A stretch of 20,308 bases of DNA from Candidatus Omnitrophota bacterium. GTDB taxonomy: Bacteria > Omnitrophota > Gorgyraeia > Duberdicusellales > 4484-171. The notes beneath the pieces were generated by a model. The model was not told where the DNA came from and did no database searches. It saw only the letters and a program-made list of their open reading frames with translations. The DNA lies in assembly GCA_021735105.1 (NCBI GenBank), contig JAIPHS010000072.1, positions 1-20,308 of the forward strand, written 5' to 3'. Below, in pieces: positions 6,094 to 14,973 of the stretch; within the stretch, counting starts at the first letter, position 1, and the number at the start of each line of letters is the position of its first letter. Made by a program: the position numbers and the translations under genes.

Positions 6094-9000
6094 ATGCGCA
6101 GTCTATATAAAAAAAGTATTTTTTTTATTTTCTTTTTTACTCCCATGGCCATCTCCCCTTTAGGTTTTTGTCAGGGGTTAAATAATTTAAACAAAGAAAA
6201 CCAGTCACTTTTTTCCCATCAAGAAGAGGTGCTTGTAGACAACTATCCTGTCGGATTTAAACGCCCTTTCTATGAAAATAATCAAGATAAGCCTTACCTA
6301 ACCCAGCTTAACGCTAAGTCTGAACATTTGTATTTTACCAATATTAAAGCGGAAAAACAGAAACGAACTCTGATCAGCAAAGACGGTATTTTATATTTTA
6401 ATCCAGACATAAGAGGGCTGAAAACAAAAGTTAACTGGAAGATGCCGGCAATATTATCTAGAGAGGGCCCGCTTGAAGTTGGATGGTCTTATGACTTTAA
6501 ATTTGATACAACTACCCATTACTATAGTGATTCCCGCCAATGGCTGAAACGCTATCAAGAGCCGCTTGTAGAACCATTATTAGGCAGCTCCTCTGTTTTT
6601 GTCAGAGATGAATATTTTATCAGGTGCCTTGATCGGGAAACCGGCCGGGAGAAGTGGAAAATAGGTTTTGATGACCCCAGCCGGCCTGATTTGTATCAGA
6701 CTTTTCATCCTCCTCATCAGAATGCTTACGGTTTTGTTTTAACTGGAGAAGATAAGATGATATTCGCGGAGCTTTTCGGGAGGTTGGTGGCTGTTTCGAC
6801 AGCTGATGATGAACCCATAAAGGTTTGGCAAAAAACATTAGGAGAGTTCCGGACGGTTACAAAACCGGTTGTTTTTGGTCAGTGCCTGGTTGCCGCTGTA
6901 ATTAATTCGACAGGTGAACTATGGGTTATGGGGTTTTCGTTATTTTCCGGAGAAGTTTTATGGACAGAATACGTAGGGTTAACTTCCTTTTTATCTCCGT
7001 TAAGCGCTCAAACTTTAAAAGATTCTTCTTATGTCTATTTTGCTACTAATCACGGCGTGTTAATTGCAGTCGATCCACAAAAAGGAGTTCTTGCCTGGGT
7101 GCGGAAGTTTGAGACGAATAAATATTCGGCAATAAAATATTGGACGGAGAAAAAATATCTGGACCCTTTTACCAAAGAAGGCTCGATTCCTTTTTCCGGG
7201 TCTGCCCTTACCGTAAATCAAGAAGGTTTAATAGTGCACAAACCGCGTGAATCTAGTTGTATATATACCGTTGAGCCAAAGACAGGGGAGTTAGCCGGGG
7301 AATTCTGTTTTAACCAAAACAGGTATACTTTTCTCGGCATGTTAGGAGATGACTCTGTTTTTTATAAAGAATTGCCGCAAGGGCAGGCAAAAATTATTGT
7401 TATCGATTGCCTTACACAAAAACCTCTTTTTGAAAAGTTAATTTCTCAAGGGAAGGTTTACGGCGCTAAACCAGCCGGCGCAAACGCTATTTTTTTTAAA
7501 GTGGAAGGCAGAATATATTCTTTAGAATATAAAGATGATTCTTACTGTTTTCTAAAAGAAATTGACAATGTTGGAGGCTGGTTAATTTATGCTGATTTTT
7601 CTGGGACTCTTTTTTTGTTGAATCAAAATAAATTGCTTTGCCTGGGAGCTGGAAGCAGCGGCAGCCCTAACGGAGATAAAGGGCAAAATACGCTAAAAAT
7701 AAATAATTTTATAAAAAGTTGCCTGAATCAGATGATTTCGGGAGAAGATTTTAGCAAAAAATTAGCTGATTTTAGGGAAAAAAATATTATTTCCCGCCGG
7801 GAGTTTTTAAAGCAGGCAGCGGCTTTTGGCGGCATTTTTGCCGGAGGAGAAGATTCTGTTTTGGTCAAGATGCTTAGCCGGGAGTTCAAAGATTCATTTT
7901 TAAACTACAAAGATATATCTATCCGCGCACCGGCTTATTTTAAAGCAATAACCGGCCAAAGAGCGTCGAGGCGGCCAAAAAGCTGCGCAAGCGGCTCAGC
8001 GCCGGAAACAGCTTATACTGTCCGGGGAGAATATTTATATTTGCTGCCTGTTGAAAGGATAGGTAATGGAAACAAAAATGATTTTTATTTTCTGCTAAAC
8101 TACGATCAGCTTATTTGCGCTGAAGAAGATGGCAGGATTCGGTGGTCTGCGCAAATTTTTTACCACCACAATCCAAACAGCCCCTATGGCGTTAACGTAC
8201 ACGGTGATTTAAGCCGGTCCAGGGCTTATGCTGATAATATTAGAGCCTATCTTATTGGTGATGTTGTGATTGTCAATGATTCTGTAAATATCTGCGCTTT
8301 TGATTTATGTTCAGGCAGTTTACGCTGGAGCATGACGACAGCCGATGAATCTTTTCACAAAGCGCGCGTTATGCCATTTGAAGATGATTCTTTGCTTTTT
8401 AAGGAAAAAGGTATTAGTAGATTGTTTCTTGATAATATAGAAAAAAAGATCAAGTTTGTTAATAAAAAACCGTTTATAATTTATCGAAACAGTATTTACC
8501 GCATTGATCCTTTGACCGGGTTTTGTGATAAAAAGAATAAGTTAGGTGTTAAAAGTTTTATCTCTGTTACAGCCGATAATAATCTAATTTATCTTGTTGA
8601 TAGTGATATGGAAAAGCTTTTATTGGTTAATCAGGATTGTGAGCTTATCGATACTATTGAATTGAATTTTTTAAGTAAAGAAGATATATACGCTGAGTTA
8701 CAGGTATCGGAAGTATATATATATATAAAAACTAACGATAATATTTACGCTATCAATAAAAATACATCTGCTCAAAGCAATCTTGCTATTTTGGAAAAAG
8801 GAGAAAGGGGCCTTTGGGAGTGGGTGGTAAATAAGGATATCGTGTGTGTTATTTTACCGATGGATTCAATTACAGCTTATTCAGTTCAATCAGGCAGATT
8901 TATAAAAAAATGGGAAGTAAAAAACGATTTTTCCAAACAAAAGTTAATGGCAACCGATAAGGAACCTGCGGGAGAGCAATCAGCCTTTTTTTATGCCCGA

Positions 9001-9426
9001 AAAGATATTATTTATTTTTTCCAAAACAGAGGAGACAGTTTTTACCTTTCTGCTTACGATATACCTTCGGGAAAACAATTCTGGGATACTCGGATTTTCG
9101 GAAGCGGCTTATTTTATAATCTTTCACCGGCTATTTTTGATAAAGATTTTCAAAAACTTATTTTTATTTTTTCTAGAAATGTATTCGGCCATGACCAGTC
9201 AGAGATTTTGCAGCCGGAGAATTGCAGTAATCATATTCGTTCATGGCTTGTAAGTTTAGATTATCGAGATGGGAGTAATATCCAATATTTGGAATTGCCT
9301 AGAATTTCAGGGTATAAAAGAGGTTTTGAAAGGGTGACTATAGCCCAAACTGATAAAATACAGGCATATACAATTCACGGTAATTTTTTAGTGGTAGAGC
9401 CCAGGCCAGGCGATAATTATGATTAG
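6094..9426 (+). CDS. Large exported PQQ-type beta-propeller protein with internal Tat-like motif
   Basis: An 1110-residue protein. Residues 1-27 form a signal peptide: basic RSLYKK, then a hydrophobic run to GFC. The C before QG is not in a proper lipobox, so a lipoprotein is unlikely. Many beta-propeller blades of the PQQ/WD-like type follow, with the usual aromatic-Trp ends: GREKWKIGF, PIKVWQKTLG, GEVLWTEYVG and GVLAWVRKF in the first half, and GRIRWSAQIF, GSLRWSMTT and GKQFWDTRIFG in the second. Between the halves is SRREFLKQAAAFGGIFAGG (S567 onward), a textbook twin-arginine signal motif but internal. M547 would give it a typical n-region, yet no clear ribosome binding site precedes that ATG. 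The protein may be a fusion of two propeller proteins, or the second half may be separately translated. Enzymatic or scaffold roles are both possible. Its stop overlaps the next start by 8 bases. Confidence 0.8.
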   Translation: MRSLYKKSIFFIFFFTPMAISPLGFCQGLNNLNKENQSLFSHQEEVLVDNYPVGFKRPFYENNQDKPYLTQLNAKSEHLYFTNIKAEKQKRTLISKDGILYFNPDIRGLKTKVNWKMPAILSREGPLEVGWSYDFKFDTTTHYYSDSRQWLKRYQEPLVEPLLGSSSVFVRDEYFIRCLDRETGREKWKIGFDDPSRPDLYQTFHPPHQNAYGFVLTGEDKMIFAELFGRLVAVSTADDEPIKVWQKTLGEFRTVTKPVVFGQCLVAAVINSTGELWVMGFSLFSGEVLWTEYVGLTSFLSPLSAQTLKDSSYVYFATNHGVLIAVDPQKGVLAWVRKFETNKYSAIKYWTEKKYLDPFTKEGSIPFSGSALTVNQEGLIVHKPRESSCIYTVEPKTGELAGEFCFNQNRYTFLGMLGDDSVFYKELPQGQAKIIVIDCLTQKPLFEKLISQGKVYGAKPAGANAIFFKVEGRIYSLEYKDDSYCFLKEIDNVGGWLIYADFSGTLFLLNQNKLLCLGAGSSGSPNGDKGQNTLKINNFIKSCLNQMISGEDFSKKLADFREKNIISRREFLKQAAAFGGIFAGGEDSVLVKMLSREFKDSFLNYKDISIRAPAYFKAITGQRASRRPKSCASGSAPETAYTVRGEYLYLLPVERIGNGNKNDFYFLLNYDQLICAEEDGRIRWSAQIFYHHNPNSPYGVNVHGDLSRSRAYADNIRAYLIGDVVIVNDSVNICAFDLCSGSLRWSMTTADESFHKARVMPFEDDSLLFKEKGISRLFLDNIEKKIKFVNKKPFIIYRNSIYRIDPLTGFCDKKNKLGVKSFISVTADNNLIYLVDSDMEKLLLVNQDCELIDTIELNFLSKEDIYAELQVSEVYIYIKTNDNIYAINKNTSAQSNLAILEKGERGLWEWVVNKDIVCVILPMDSITAYSVQSGRFIKKWEVKNDFSKQKLMATDKEPAGEQSAFFYARKDIIYFFQNRGDSFYLSAYDIPSGKQFWDTRIFGSGLFYNLSPAIFDKDFQKLIFIFSRNVFGHDQSEILQPENCSNHIRSWLVSLDYRDGSNIQYLELPRISGYKRGFERVTIAQTDKIQAYTIHGNFLVVEPRPGDNYD

Positions 9427-10441
9427 AAAGTATTTAGTTATATTCTCAATATTTATTTCTGTAATTTTTGTTATGCGCTGCTATGGCCAAGAAGATGAAA
9501 ATGCTTTGGTTGTTTTACCCCGCGTTATCGTAGTTACAATTAGCGGCGGTGTGCGCAATGAAGATACCATTGATGATCCCAGAGGCCAATTTATCCCTCA
9601 TCTAAAAGAAGAGATTTTTAAAAAAGGATGCCTTTATAACAATTTAGTTGATTTGAATTGGCAAAGCCACATGCCTCCGATTAGCGCTATTTTTACCGGC
9701 AGAACTTATTCCTGGGCACATACACTTAAGAGGCCTTCAATTTTTCAATATATTAGAAAAAAATACGGCCTGTCTTCTGAAAAATTATGGTCTTTGGGGC
9801 ATTATTATACAGATCTTGTCTATCTTAAAAAAGATGGATTTTTAGAAGATACATTCCCTTCTTGCTTTAATATGAAAATTAAAACAACGCCGGATACTTG
9901 GTCGCTCTTTAATTCTGACAGGATTAAAGAGTTAAAAGAGTTGGTGGAAGCTTATTCGGCGGCAACCGACGACGGTTTTATTTATTGGCCTCAGTGGGAT
10001 GTTGTTGTAGGCGCGCAACGTTTGTTGGTTGAAGAAATCATGGAAGAATTTAAGCCATTATTTTTACATTTAACTATAAGCGATGTTGAATCGGCCCACT
10101 ATGGCACGCGGGGAAGATATTTTTTATCAATGAAAAGAACTGACGCATTTATAAAATATATATGGGATTTTATTCAAAAAGACCCGTTTTATTCCGGAAA
10201 AACTTATCTAATTATTTCTTCTGATCATACAAGAAATAAGTATTATATGCATCACAATGAAGGGTTGTTTGAAGATTCTTCGCCGGTTTGGCTTTATATT
10301 TACGGGCCGAAAATAAAATCGGGGATTGAAATAGACAGAGAGGTGCACCACGTGGATATTTTTGCCACCCTTGCCTGGTTATATAAATTAAAGGTTCATG
10401 AGAATCATGGTAAAATATTGAGAGATTCTTTTTTAGAGTAA
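9419..10441 (+). CDS. Alkaline-phosphatase-superfamily (sulfatase/phosphodiesterase-like) protein, degenerate active site
   Basis: A 340-residue exported protein. Residues 1-23 are a signal peptide (basic MIRK, hydrophobic core, then CYGQ). The fold is that of the alkaline phosphatase/sulfatase superfamily: D222-VESA-H227-YG matches the DxxxHxG metal motif, D269-H270 matches the SDH motif, and H310/H311 followed by VDIFATLAWL matches the final metal histidine and helix. The N-terminal half is odd. The metal-binding Asp normally seen in the first strand (xxDG) is replaced in ISGGVR by G43, and the usual Thr/Ser/Cys nucleophile position before FTGR aligns with H84, although S83 is adjacent. The protein may be inactive, or may use a shifted nucleophile. 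It overlaps the beta-propeller gene by 8 bases, which suggests the two are made together and may act together outside the membrane. Confidence 0.75.
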   Translation: MIRKYLVIFSIFISVIFVMRCYGQEDENALVVLPRVIVVTISGGVRNEDTIDDPRGQFIPHLKEEIFKKGCLYNNLVDLNWQSHMPPISAIFTGRTYSWAHTLKRPSIFQYIRKKYGLSSEKLWSLGHYYTDLVYLKKDGFLEDTFPSCFNMKIKTTPDTWSLFNSDRIKELKELVEAYSAATDDGFIYWPQWDVVVGAQRLLVEEIMEEFKPLFLHLTISDVESAHYGTRGRYFLSMKRTDAFIKYIWDFIQKDPFYSGKTYLIISSDHTRNKYYMHHNEGLFEDSSPVWLYIYGPKIKSGIEIDREVHHVDIFATLAWLYKLKVHENHGKILRDSFLE

Positions 10442-10463
10442 AAATGGCAAGGTTTATGAAAAG

Positions 10464-11834
10464 ATGTTTAAAAAAAGCGCCGATCTTTACAACATAATTC
10501 AGCTGTCTGATTCGTATAGCCCCAAAGGTTATATTTTTTATGAGTATAGCCGTTTAAATCTTTTTAACAATGATATAAATGAATTTTTTTCAAGATTGGT
10601 TCATTTTTTTGGGATTGATAAAGAATTATTAGTTAAGGATTGGAACGAAGTTAATAACTGCTTGCCTTTTCGGCAGCCTCTTTATCTCTATATCAATATT
10701 CCCTTCTGTAGAAAAAAGTGCCCTTTTTGCCATTACATAACTTATCCGGCCGGTATTTATAAAAATTTATTCGATGATTATATAAGTTCTCTAAAAAGGG
10801 AAATGGAAATACTATCCGCTAAAGCATTTTTTTGCAGAAAACCTTTATTTGTTGCGATAGGGGGAGGCACGCCATTAATCCTATCCTGCCGGCAGCTTGA
10901 TAAACTTTGTAAAAACATTTATAGGCATTCTCCAGGCGAAGCTATGAATATTTCTTTTGAGACGACAGTCGGTGAACTGTTGTCTGCTGCCGGAGAAGAC
11001 AAGATTCGGATATTGCGCCAATGGGGAGTTAACCGGCTAAGTATTGGAGTCCAGACTTTTGATGATAACTTGCTTAGGAAACTGGGCTTGGGGTATAGCT
11101 CCCAAGACGCATACCGGGCAATAAGTTTCGCCAGAGAGGCTGGATTTGAACATATAAATGTTGATTGTATGTTTGGATTTTCTTTTAACGGAGAAATCGA
11201 AAGTTGGAAAAAAACAAGTAGATTATTACAAATATTATTGCCGGAATCTATAAGCTTATATCAATTCAGGCAGGATAGCTTAAAATCCGGTGAATTCAGG
11301 TTGTTTAGCAGACGCGGATATAGCAGCGTGTTAAATGAACGTTTGGTGATAAACCAAGATTTAACCAATAAAGGTTATATCCGCTGCGGCAGGCATTATT
11401 CCCGCGGCAAGGATGTCTTTGCAAAAGAAAAACCAATTCATGACTGGATGGTGCTTGAAGGGGATTGGCTGGCCTGCGGGGTTAACGCCAGGTCGACTTT
11501 TGCCGGGAGAGGGTACTGTAATACTCGTAAAATTAATTATTATATCTCATGCCTGAGAAAAAATAAAATGCCTGTTGTCCGTCGAGTGCGCTATTCGCTT
11601 GACGAAATGCAGAAACAACTTATAATCAAAAATATTGCATATAATCGAGGTATTAATAAAAGAGATTTTCTGTGCTTGTTCGGATATCCGCTTAAGGCTG
11701 TTTTTGATAAAAAAATTCAGTTTTTAACAGAGAAAAAAATATTTTTACCTTTAGCTGGCAAGTCCTTTATTCAAAAAGAATACAAACCTTTTGATCTTGA
11801 AATAATTAATTATCTTTGTAGAAAATACAGCTAA
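10464..11834 (+). CDS. HemW/HemN-like radical SAM protein
   Basis: A 456-residue member of the coproporphyrinogen-oxidase-like radical SAM group. It has the hallmark YINIPFC followed by C82-x3-C86-x2-C89, then IGGGTP, RLSIGVQTF, and a HemN_C-like C-terminal domain preceded by ACGVNARS...GYCNTRKINYYI. The fourth cysteine of true HemN (CxC after the motif) is absent: the sequence is CPFCHY. It is therefore closer to HemW, ChuW and the wider HemW-like family, which includes heme chaperones, heme-degrading enzymes and radical methyltransferases. At 456 residues it is longer than HemW (about 380), largely from an 80-residue N-terminal extension. No other heme gene is near, so a tailoring role in this cluster is more likely than heme metabolism. 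That is inference. Confidence 0.85.
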   Translation: MFKKSADLYNIIQLSDSYSPKGYIFYEYSRLNLFNNDINEFFSRLVHFFGIDKELLVKDWNEVNNCLPFRQPLYLYINIPFCRKKCPFCHYITYPAGIYKNLFDDYISSLKREMEILSAKAFFCRKPLFVAIGGGTPLILSCRQLDKLCKNIYRHSPGEAMNISFETTVGELLSAAGEDKIRILRQWGVNRLSIGVQTFDDNLLRKLGLGYSSQDAYRAISFAREAGFEHINVDCMFGFSFNGEIESWKKTSRLLQILLPESISLYQFRQDSLKSGEFRLFSRRGYSSVLNERLVINQDLTNKGYIRCGRHYSRGKDVFAKEKPIHDWMVLEGDWLACGVNARSTFAGRGYCNTRKINYYISCLRKNKMPVVRRVRYSLDEMQKQLIIKNIAYNRGINKRDFLCLFGYPLKAVFDKKIQFLTEKKIFLPLAGKSFIQKEYKPFDLEIINYLCRKYS

Positions 11835-11855
11835 GAAGAAGGTAGAATTTTATCT

Positions 11856-13313
11856 ATGGATAAAAACGGTTTTAAGAATAAAGTTGATGTAATATTCGTT
11901 GGTGATTTTCTAAACGGATTCCGAAACAGTTTAGGGATATGCTTATTATCCGCTTGTTTGAAACGCGCCGGGTTTAAAAATATTAAAGTTTGCGATCAAC
12001 GGTTTTCTAAAATAAAGAAGTTGATTAAAGCTAACAGGTTCACCTTTATTGCGTTTTCAACACTTTCTGTTTATACTCGCCCCTATTTACGCTTAGCTGA
12101 GAAATTAAAAAGAAAATTTCCTGAAGTAGTTACGCTTTTTGGCGGGCCGCATCCTACGTTTATGCCGGAAATGATTGAAAATTACGGTGTGGACGCTGTC
12201 TGCCGGGGGGAGGCCGAAAGAGCCTTGGTAGAATTTTTAGAAAATTATGATTACCGAAATAAAAAAGTTCCCGAAAATGTTCCCGGCTGGTGGATTAAGG
12301 ATTTCAATGGCCGGATAATTAAAAATAATAGAGCTGAAATAATAAATGATATCGATAGCTTACCCGACCCTGATAGGAGCCTTTTTCCTCCTTTCGGGAA
12401 ACTTCATTTTATTTTTTCTCGGGGCTGCCCGGGTTATTGTAGTTTTTGCGCTATGCCCGGAATGAAGCACTTTTATGATAAAAATTTTAAAGATTATTTC
12501 CGGACTCGTTCTGTAGATAAAACATTGGCTGAAATTAAAAGTGTTGTCGCTTCCTTCGGCAGGCAGAATTTATTTTTTCATGATTCAATTTTTGGCCTAG
12601 ACAGGAATTGGCTTAAAGAGTTTAGCCGGAGGTATAGGCTTGAGGTTGGGCTGCCTTTTTTTTGTAATTCTAGTATCAACATTGTTGATCATGAATACCT
12701 GCAGCTTCTTAAATCAGCCGGATGTAAAAATATATTTTTTGGATTAGAAACAGCTGATCAAGAAGTTAGAAGAAGAGTTCTAAAAAAGAATTTTACTAAT
12801 ACTGATTTTTTTTCTGTTATTAAATTAGCCCGGTCTTATGGTTTAGAAGTAGATGTCTTTATTTTAATCGGCCTGCCGGATGGAAAATTAGAGGATGATT
12901 TAAATAGCATGGCTATGGCTGCAGAAGCCAGTTCTAATTATCACAATATTTCGGTACAGGTTCTTTGTTATCTTCCCGGCACGAGTATTCGTAAAAAGTA
13001 TCAAACCTTTTTTCCCAAAGACAAAGAAGATTTTCGTTTTTCACGCAATGTAAAGTATCCGGTTCTTAATTATAAGTCATTACGCAAAGATTTGCATTTG
13101 CTTTATCGGTTACAGTCTTTAACTACGTTATTTGCTTATTTAGTTATTCCCGGCTTGGGTATCAGGCGGACGATTTTTGAATTACCGCCAAAAGTCGTTA
13201 AGTTGTTGATTCATCTGCCGGTTTTTCACATAAGTAATATGCTAGCGAAGAAAATTATCAAACATGACAGTTTTAAAAAAAATAAAAAATATTTTAGTTT
13301 TTTTAAGAAATAA
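11856..13313 (+). CDS. B12-binding-domain radical SAM protein
   Basis: A 485-residue cobalamin-type radical SAM protein. The N-terminal B12 domain (residues 5-140) has LFGGPHPTFMPE and the CRGEAE loop but no DxHxxG. INDIDSLPDPDR links it to the radical SAM barrel, whose cysteines C191, C195 and C198 (RGCPGYCSFC) are complete. Later conserved parts are GLETAD and ILIGLP. The C-terminal 90 residues are basic with hydrophobic stretches, a common tail in this family. An AGAAGGT ribosome binding site lies at 11837-11843, rather far (12 bases) from the ATG. It sits 21 bases after the HemW-like gene and 3 bases before the ThDP enzyme gene. Family members include methyltransferases and ring-forming enzymes; the substrate here is unknown. 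Confidence 0.88.
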   Translation: MDKNGFKNKVDVIFVGDFLNGFRNSLGICLLSACLKRAGFKNIKVCDQRFSKIKKLIKANRFTFIAFSTLSVYTRPYLRLAEKLKRKFPEVVTLFGGPHPTFMPEMIENYGVDAVCRGEAERALVEFLENYDYRNKKVPENVPGWWIKDFNGRIIKNNRAEIINDIDSLPDPDRSLFPPFGKLHFIFSRGCPGYCSFCAMPGMKHFYDKNFKDYFRTRSVDKTLAEIKSVVASFGRQNLFFHDSIFGLDRNWLKEFSRRYRLEVGLPFFCNSSINIVDHEYLQLLKSAGCKNIFFGLETADQEVRRRVLKKNFTNTDFFSVIKLARSYGLEVDVFILIGLPDGKLEDDLNSMAMAAEASSNYHNISVQVLCYLPGTSIRKKYQTFFPKDKEDFRFSRNVKYPVLNYKSLRKDLHLLYRLQSLTTLFAYLVIPGLGIRRTIFELPPKVVKLLIHLPVFHISNMLAKKIIKHDSFKKNKKYFSFFKK

Positions 13314-13316
13314 ATA

Positions 13317-14972
13317 ATGATGAAAGGTTCGGAGATATTCCTTAATACATTAAAAGCCAGGGGGCTGACGACTATTTACGGGATAGTCGGCCGGGAAGCT
13401 GAGGTGATAATGTTTGATGAAGTAAAGGGCCTAGATTTTATATTGACTCGCGATGAGAGGTCAGCGGCTTTTATGGCCGATATGCAAGGGAGGTTAACCG
13501 GCAGAGCGGGAGTATGCTATTCGACCTTTGGCCCAGGGGCAACTAACTTGGTTACCGGAGTCGCTTCGGCTTATACAGATAGAGCGCCGTTGTTGGCCGT
13601 TTCTGCGCAAGTAGAAAAAGATAGTATCCATTCTTCTACCCACCAATGCGTGGATCAGGTTTCGTTAATGAGGCCAATCGTTAAATATTCTAAAGAGGTA
13701 ACCGATATAAAAAATTTGGAAAAAGAAATTTTGCGCGCTGTTATGATCGCAGAAAGCGGCCTGCCCGGGCCTTGTTTTTTAAGTGTTCCTCTTGATTTAT
13801 TTAAGCAAGAAGGGGTTTACGAAGGAGCTACCGGCATAACTAAAACAAAAGATATTAAGATTAGAGGAGATAGAAGGATAGAAGCTTTAGATAAGAAAAA
13901 AAACAGTCTTTCGGATTTTTCTTCTTTTTTATCCGGCTGCCGGCACCCGGTTTGTATAGTTGGCAGTAATATTTTTGACGAAAAAGAAAAAGCCGCCTTA
14001 ACTGAGCTGCTGAATTGTTTAAAAGTTCCCGTGGTTGTTACCTATAGCGGCAAAAGGAGTTTGAGTTGTTTTCATGATTGCTATTTAGGGACTGTGAGTA
14101 AATATCTAGACAGCTTTACACCCGGTGTATTAAGTGAGATATTTCATGCTGCTGATTCGGTTATTTTAATTGGGCTTGACATGGTTGAAGGAGTCGATTC
14201 TTCGTTATGGCTTTACGGAAAAAAGAAAAAGATATGCGTGATTAATTCCATTTTAAAATATAGCAACAGCTCTAAGCCGGTTGACTTGATTTTATTTAAT
14301 CCGCTCAAAGATATAGTAGATTATTTAAAAGCAAATTTAGAAAAAAAGTTTTTTAGTTTAAATGATTTAAACCAGGCAAAAAAACGAATTGAAAAAACCA
14401 AGGATAAGGTTTTAGAAAATAAGCGCGGCTTATGCGCCTTTGGCGTTGTGGAGATAATAAATAAGGTTCTTGCCCCTGATGATATAGTTATATCTGATGT
14501 GGGGATACATAAGCAGCTAATGTCATTATATTACCAAGCAAAGAAACCGAATCGGTTTTTTTGCTCAAATGGATTAGGCAGTATGGGTTTTGGCCTGCCT
14601 GCCGCAATCGGCGCAAAAAAAACTTTTCCAACTAAAAGGGTGGTAACTATCTGCGGCGATGGAGGTTTTCACCTTAGCAGCCATGAGTTAGAGACAACTA
14701 TAAGATATCATTTACCGGTTGTATGTTTGATATTTCATGATGCTTCAGTGGGGCTTATCCGGCATTATCAGAAAAAAGGATTTGATAAAACTAATTCCGG
14801 CATAACAGATTTTGGCAAGATAGATTTTGTTAAACTGGCAGAGGCAAACGGCTGTAAAGGTTGTCGAGTTTTTAGCAAGAATCAGTTGCGAGTCAAATTA
14901 AAGAAGGCCTTAGATGCGGATACAACCACTGTAATTGAGATACCTTTAAAACGAGAGGAATATATTTTTTAA
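13317..14972 (+). CDS. Acetolactate-synthase-like ThDP-dependent enzyme
   Basis: A 551-residue thiamine-diphosphate enzyme with the three domains of the IlvB/POX family: pyrimidine-binding (1-170), central (about 200-330) and pyrophosphate-binding (about 370-551). The ThDP-activating glutamate is E47 in RDERSAAFMAD. The metal and diphosphate motif begins G447-D448-G449-G450 and ends in F-H474-D475 where the family usually has NN; Asp can replace the metal-binding Asn, but His in the first position is unusual. Central-domain sequence (CIVGSNIF, VVVTYSGKRS) also fits acetolactate synthase relatives. There is no regulatory subunit (ilvN) or other branched-chain amino acid gene nearby. Together with its place between two radical SAM genes, this argues for a carboligation or 2-oxo-acid decarboxylation step in a special pathway rather than isoleucine/valine synthesis. 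A second ATG lies one codon inside. Confidence 0.88.
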   Translation: MMKGSEIFLNTLKARGLTTIYGIVGREAEVIMFDEVKGLDFILTRDERSAAFMADMQGRLTGRAGVCYSTFGPGATNLVTGVASAYTDRAPLLAVSAQVEKDSIHSSTHQCVDQVSLMRPIVKYSKEVTDIKNLEKEILRAVMIAESGLPGPCFLSVPLDLFKQEGVYEGATGITKTKDIKIRGDRRIEALDKKKNSLSDFSSFLSGCRHPVCIVGSNIFDEKEKAALTELLNCLKVPVVVTYSGKRSLSCFHDCYLGTVSKYLDSFTPGVLSEIFHAADSVILIGLDMVEGVDSSLWLYGKKKKICVINSILKYSNSSKPVDLILFNPLKDIVDYLKANLEKKFFSLNDLNQAKKRIEKTKDKVLENKRGLCAFGVVEIINKVLAPDDIVISDVGIHKQLMSLYYQAKKPNRFFCSNGLGSMGFGLPAAIGAKKTFPTKRVVTICGDGGFHLSSHELETTIRYHLPVVCLIFHDASVGLIRHYQKKGFDKTNSGITDFGKIDFVKLAEANGCKGCRVFSKNQLRVKLKKALDADTTTVIEIPLKREEYIF

Positions 14973-14973
14973 T

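Noticed and set aside
8713..8730. A TA dinucleotide run in the beta-propeller gene.
   Set aside because: It is short, stays in frame (VYIYIK), and is expected by chance in AT-rich coding sequence.
9419..13313. Heme biosynthesis role for the operon because of the HemW-like protein.
   Set aside because: No other heme gene is present, and the protein is a longer, divergent family member.
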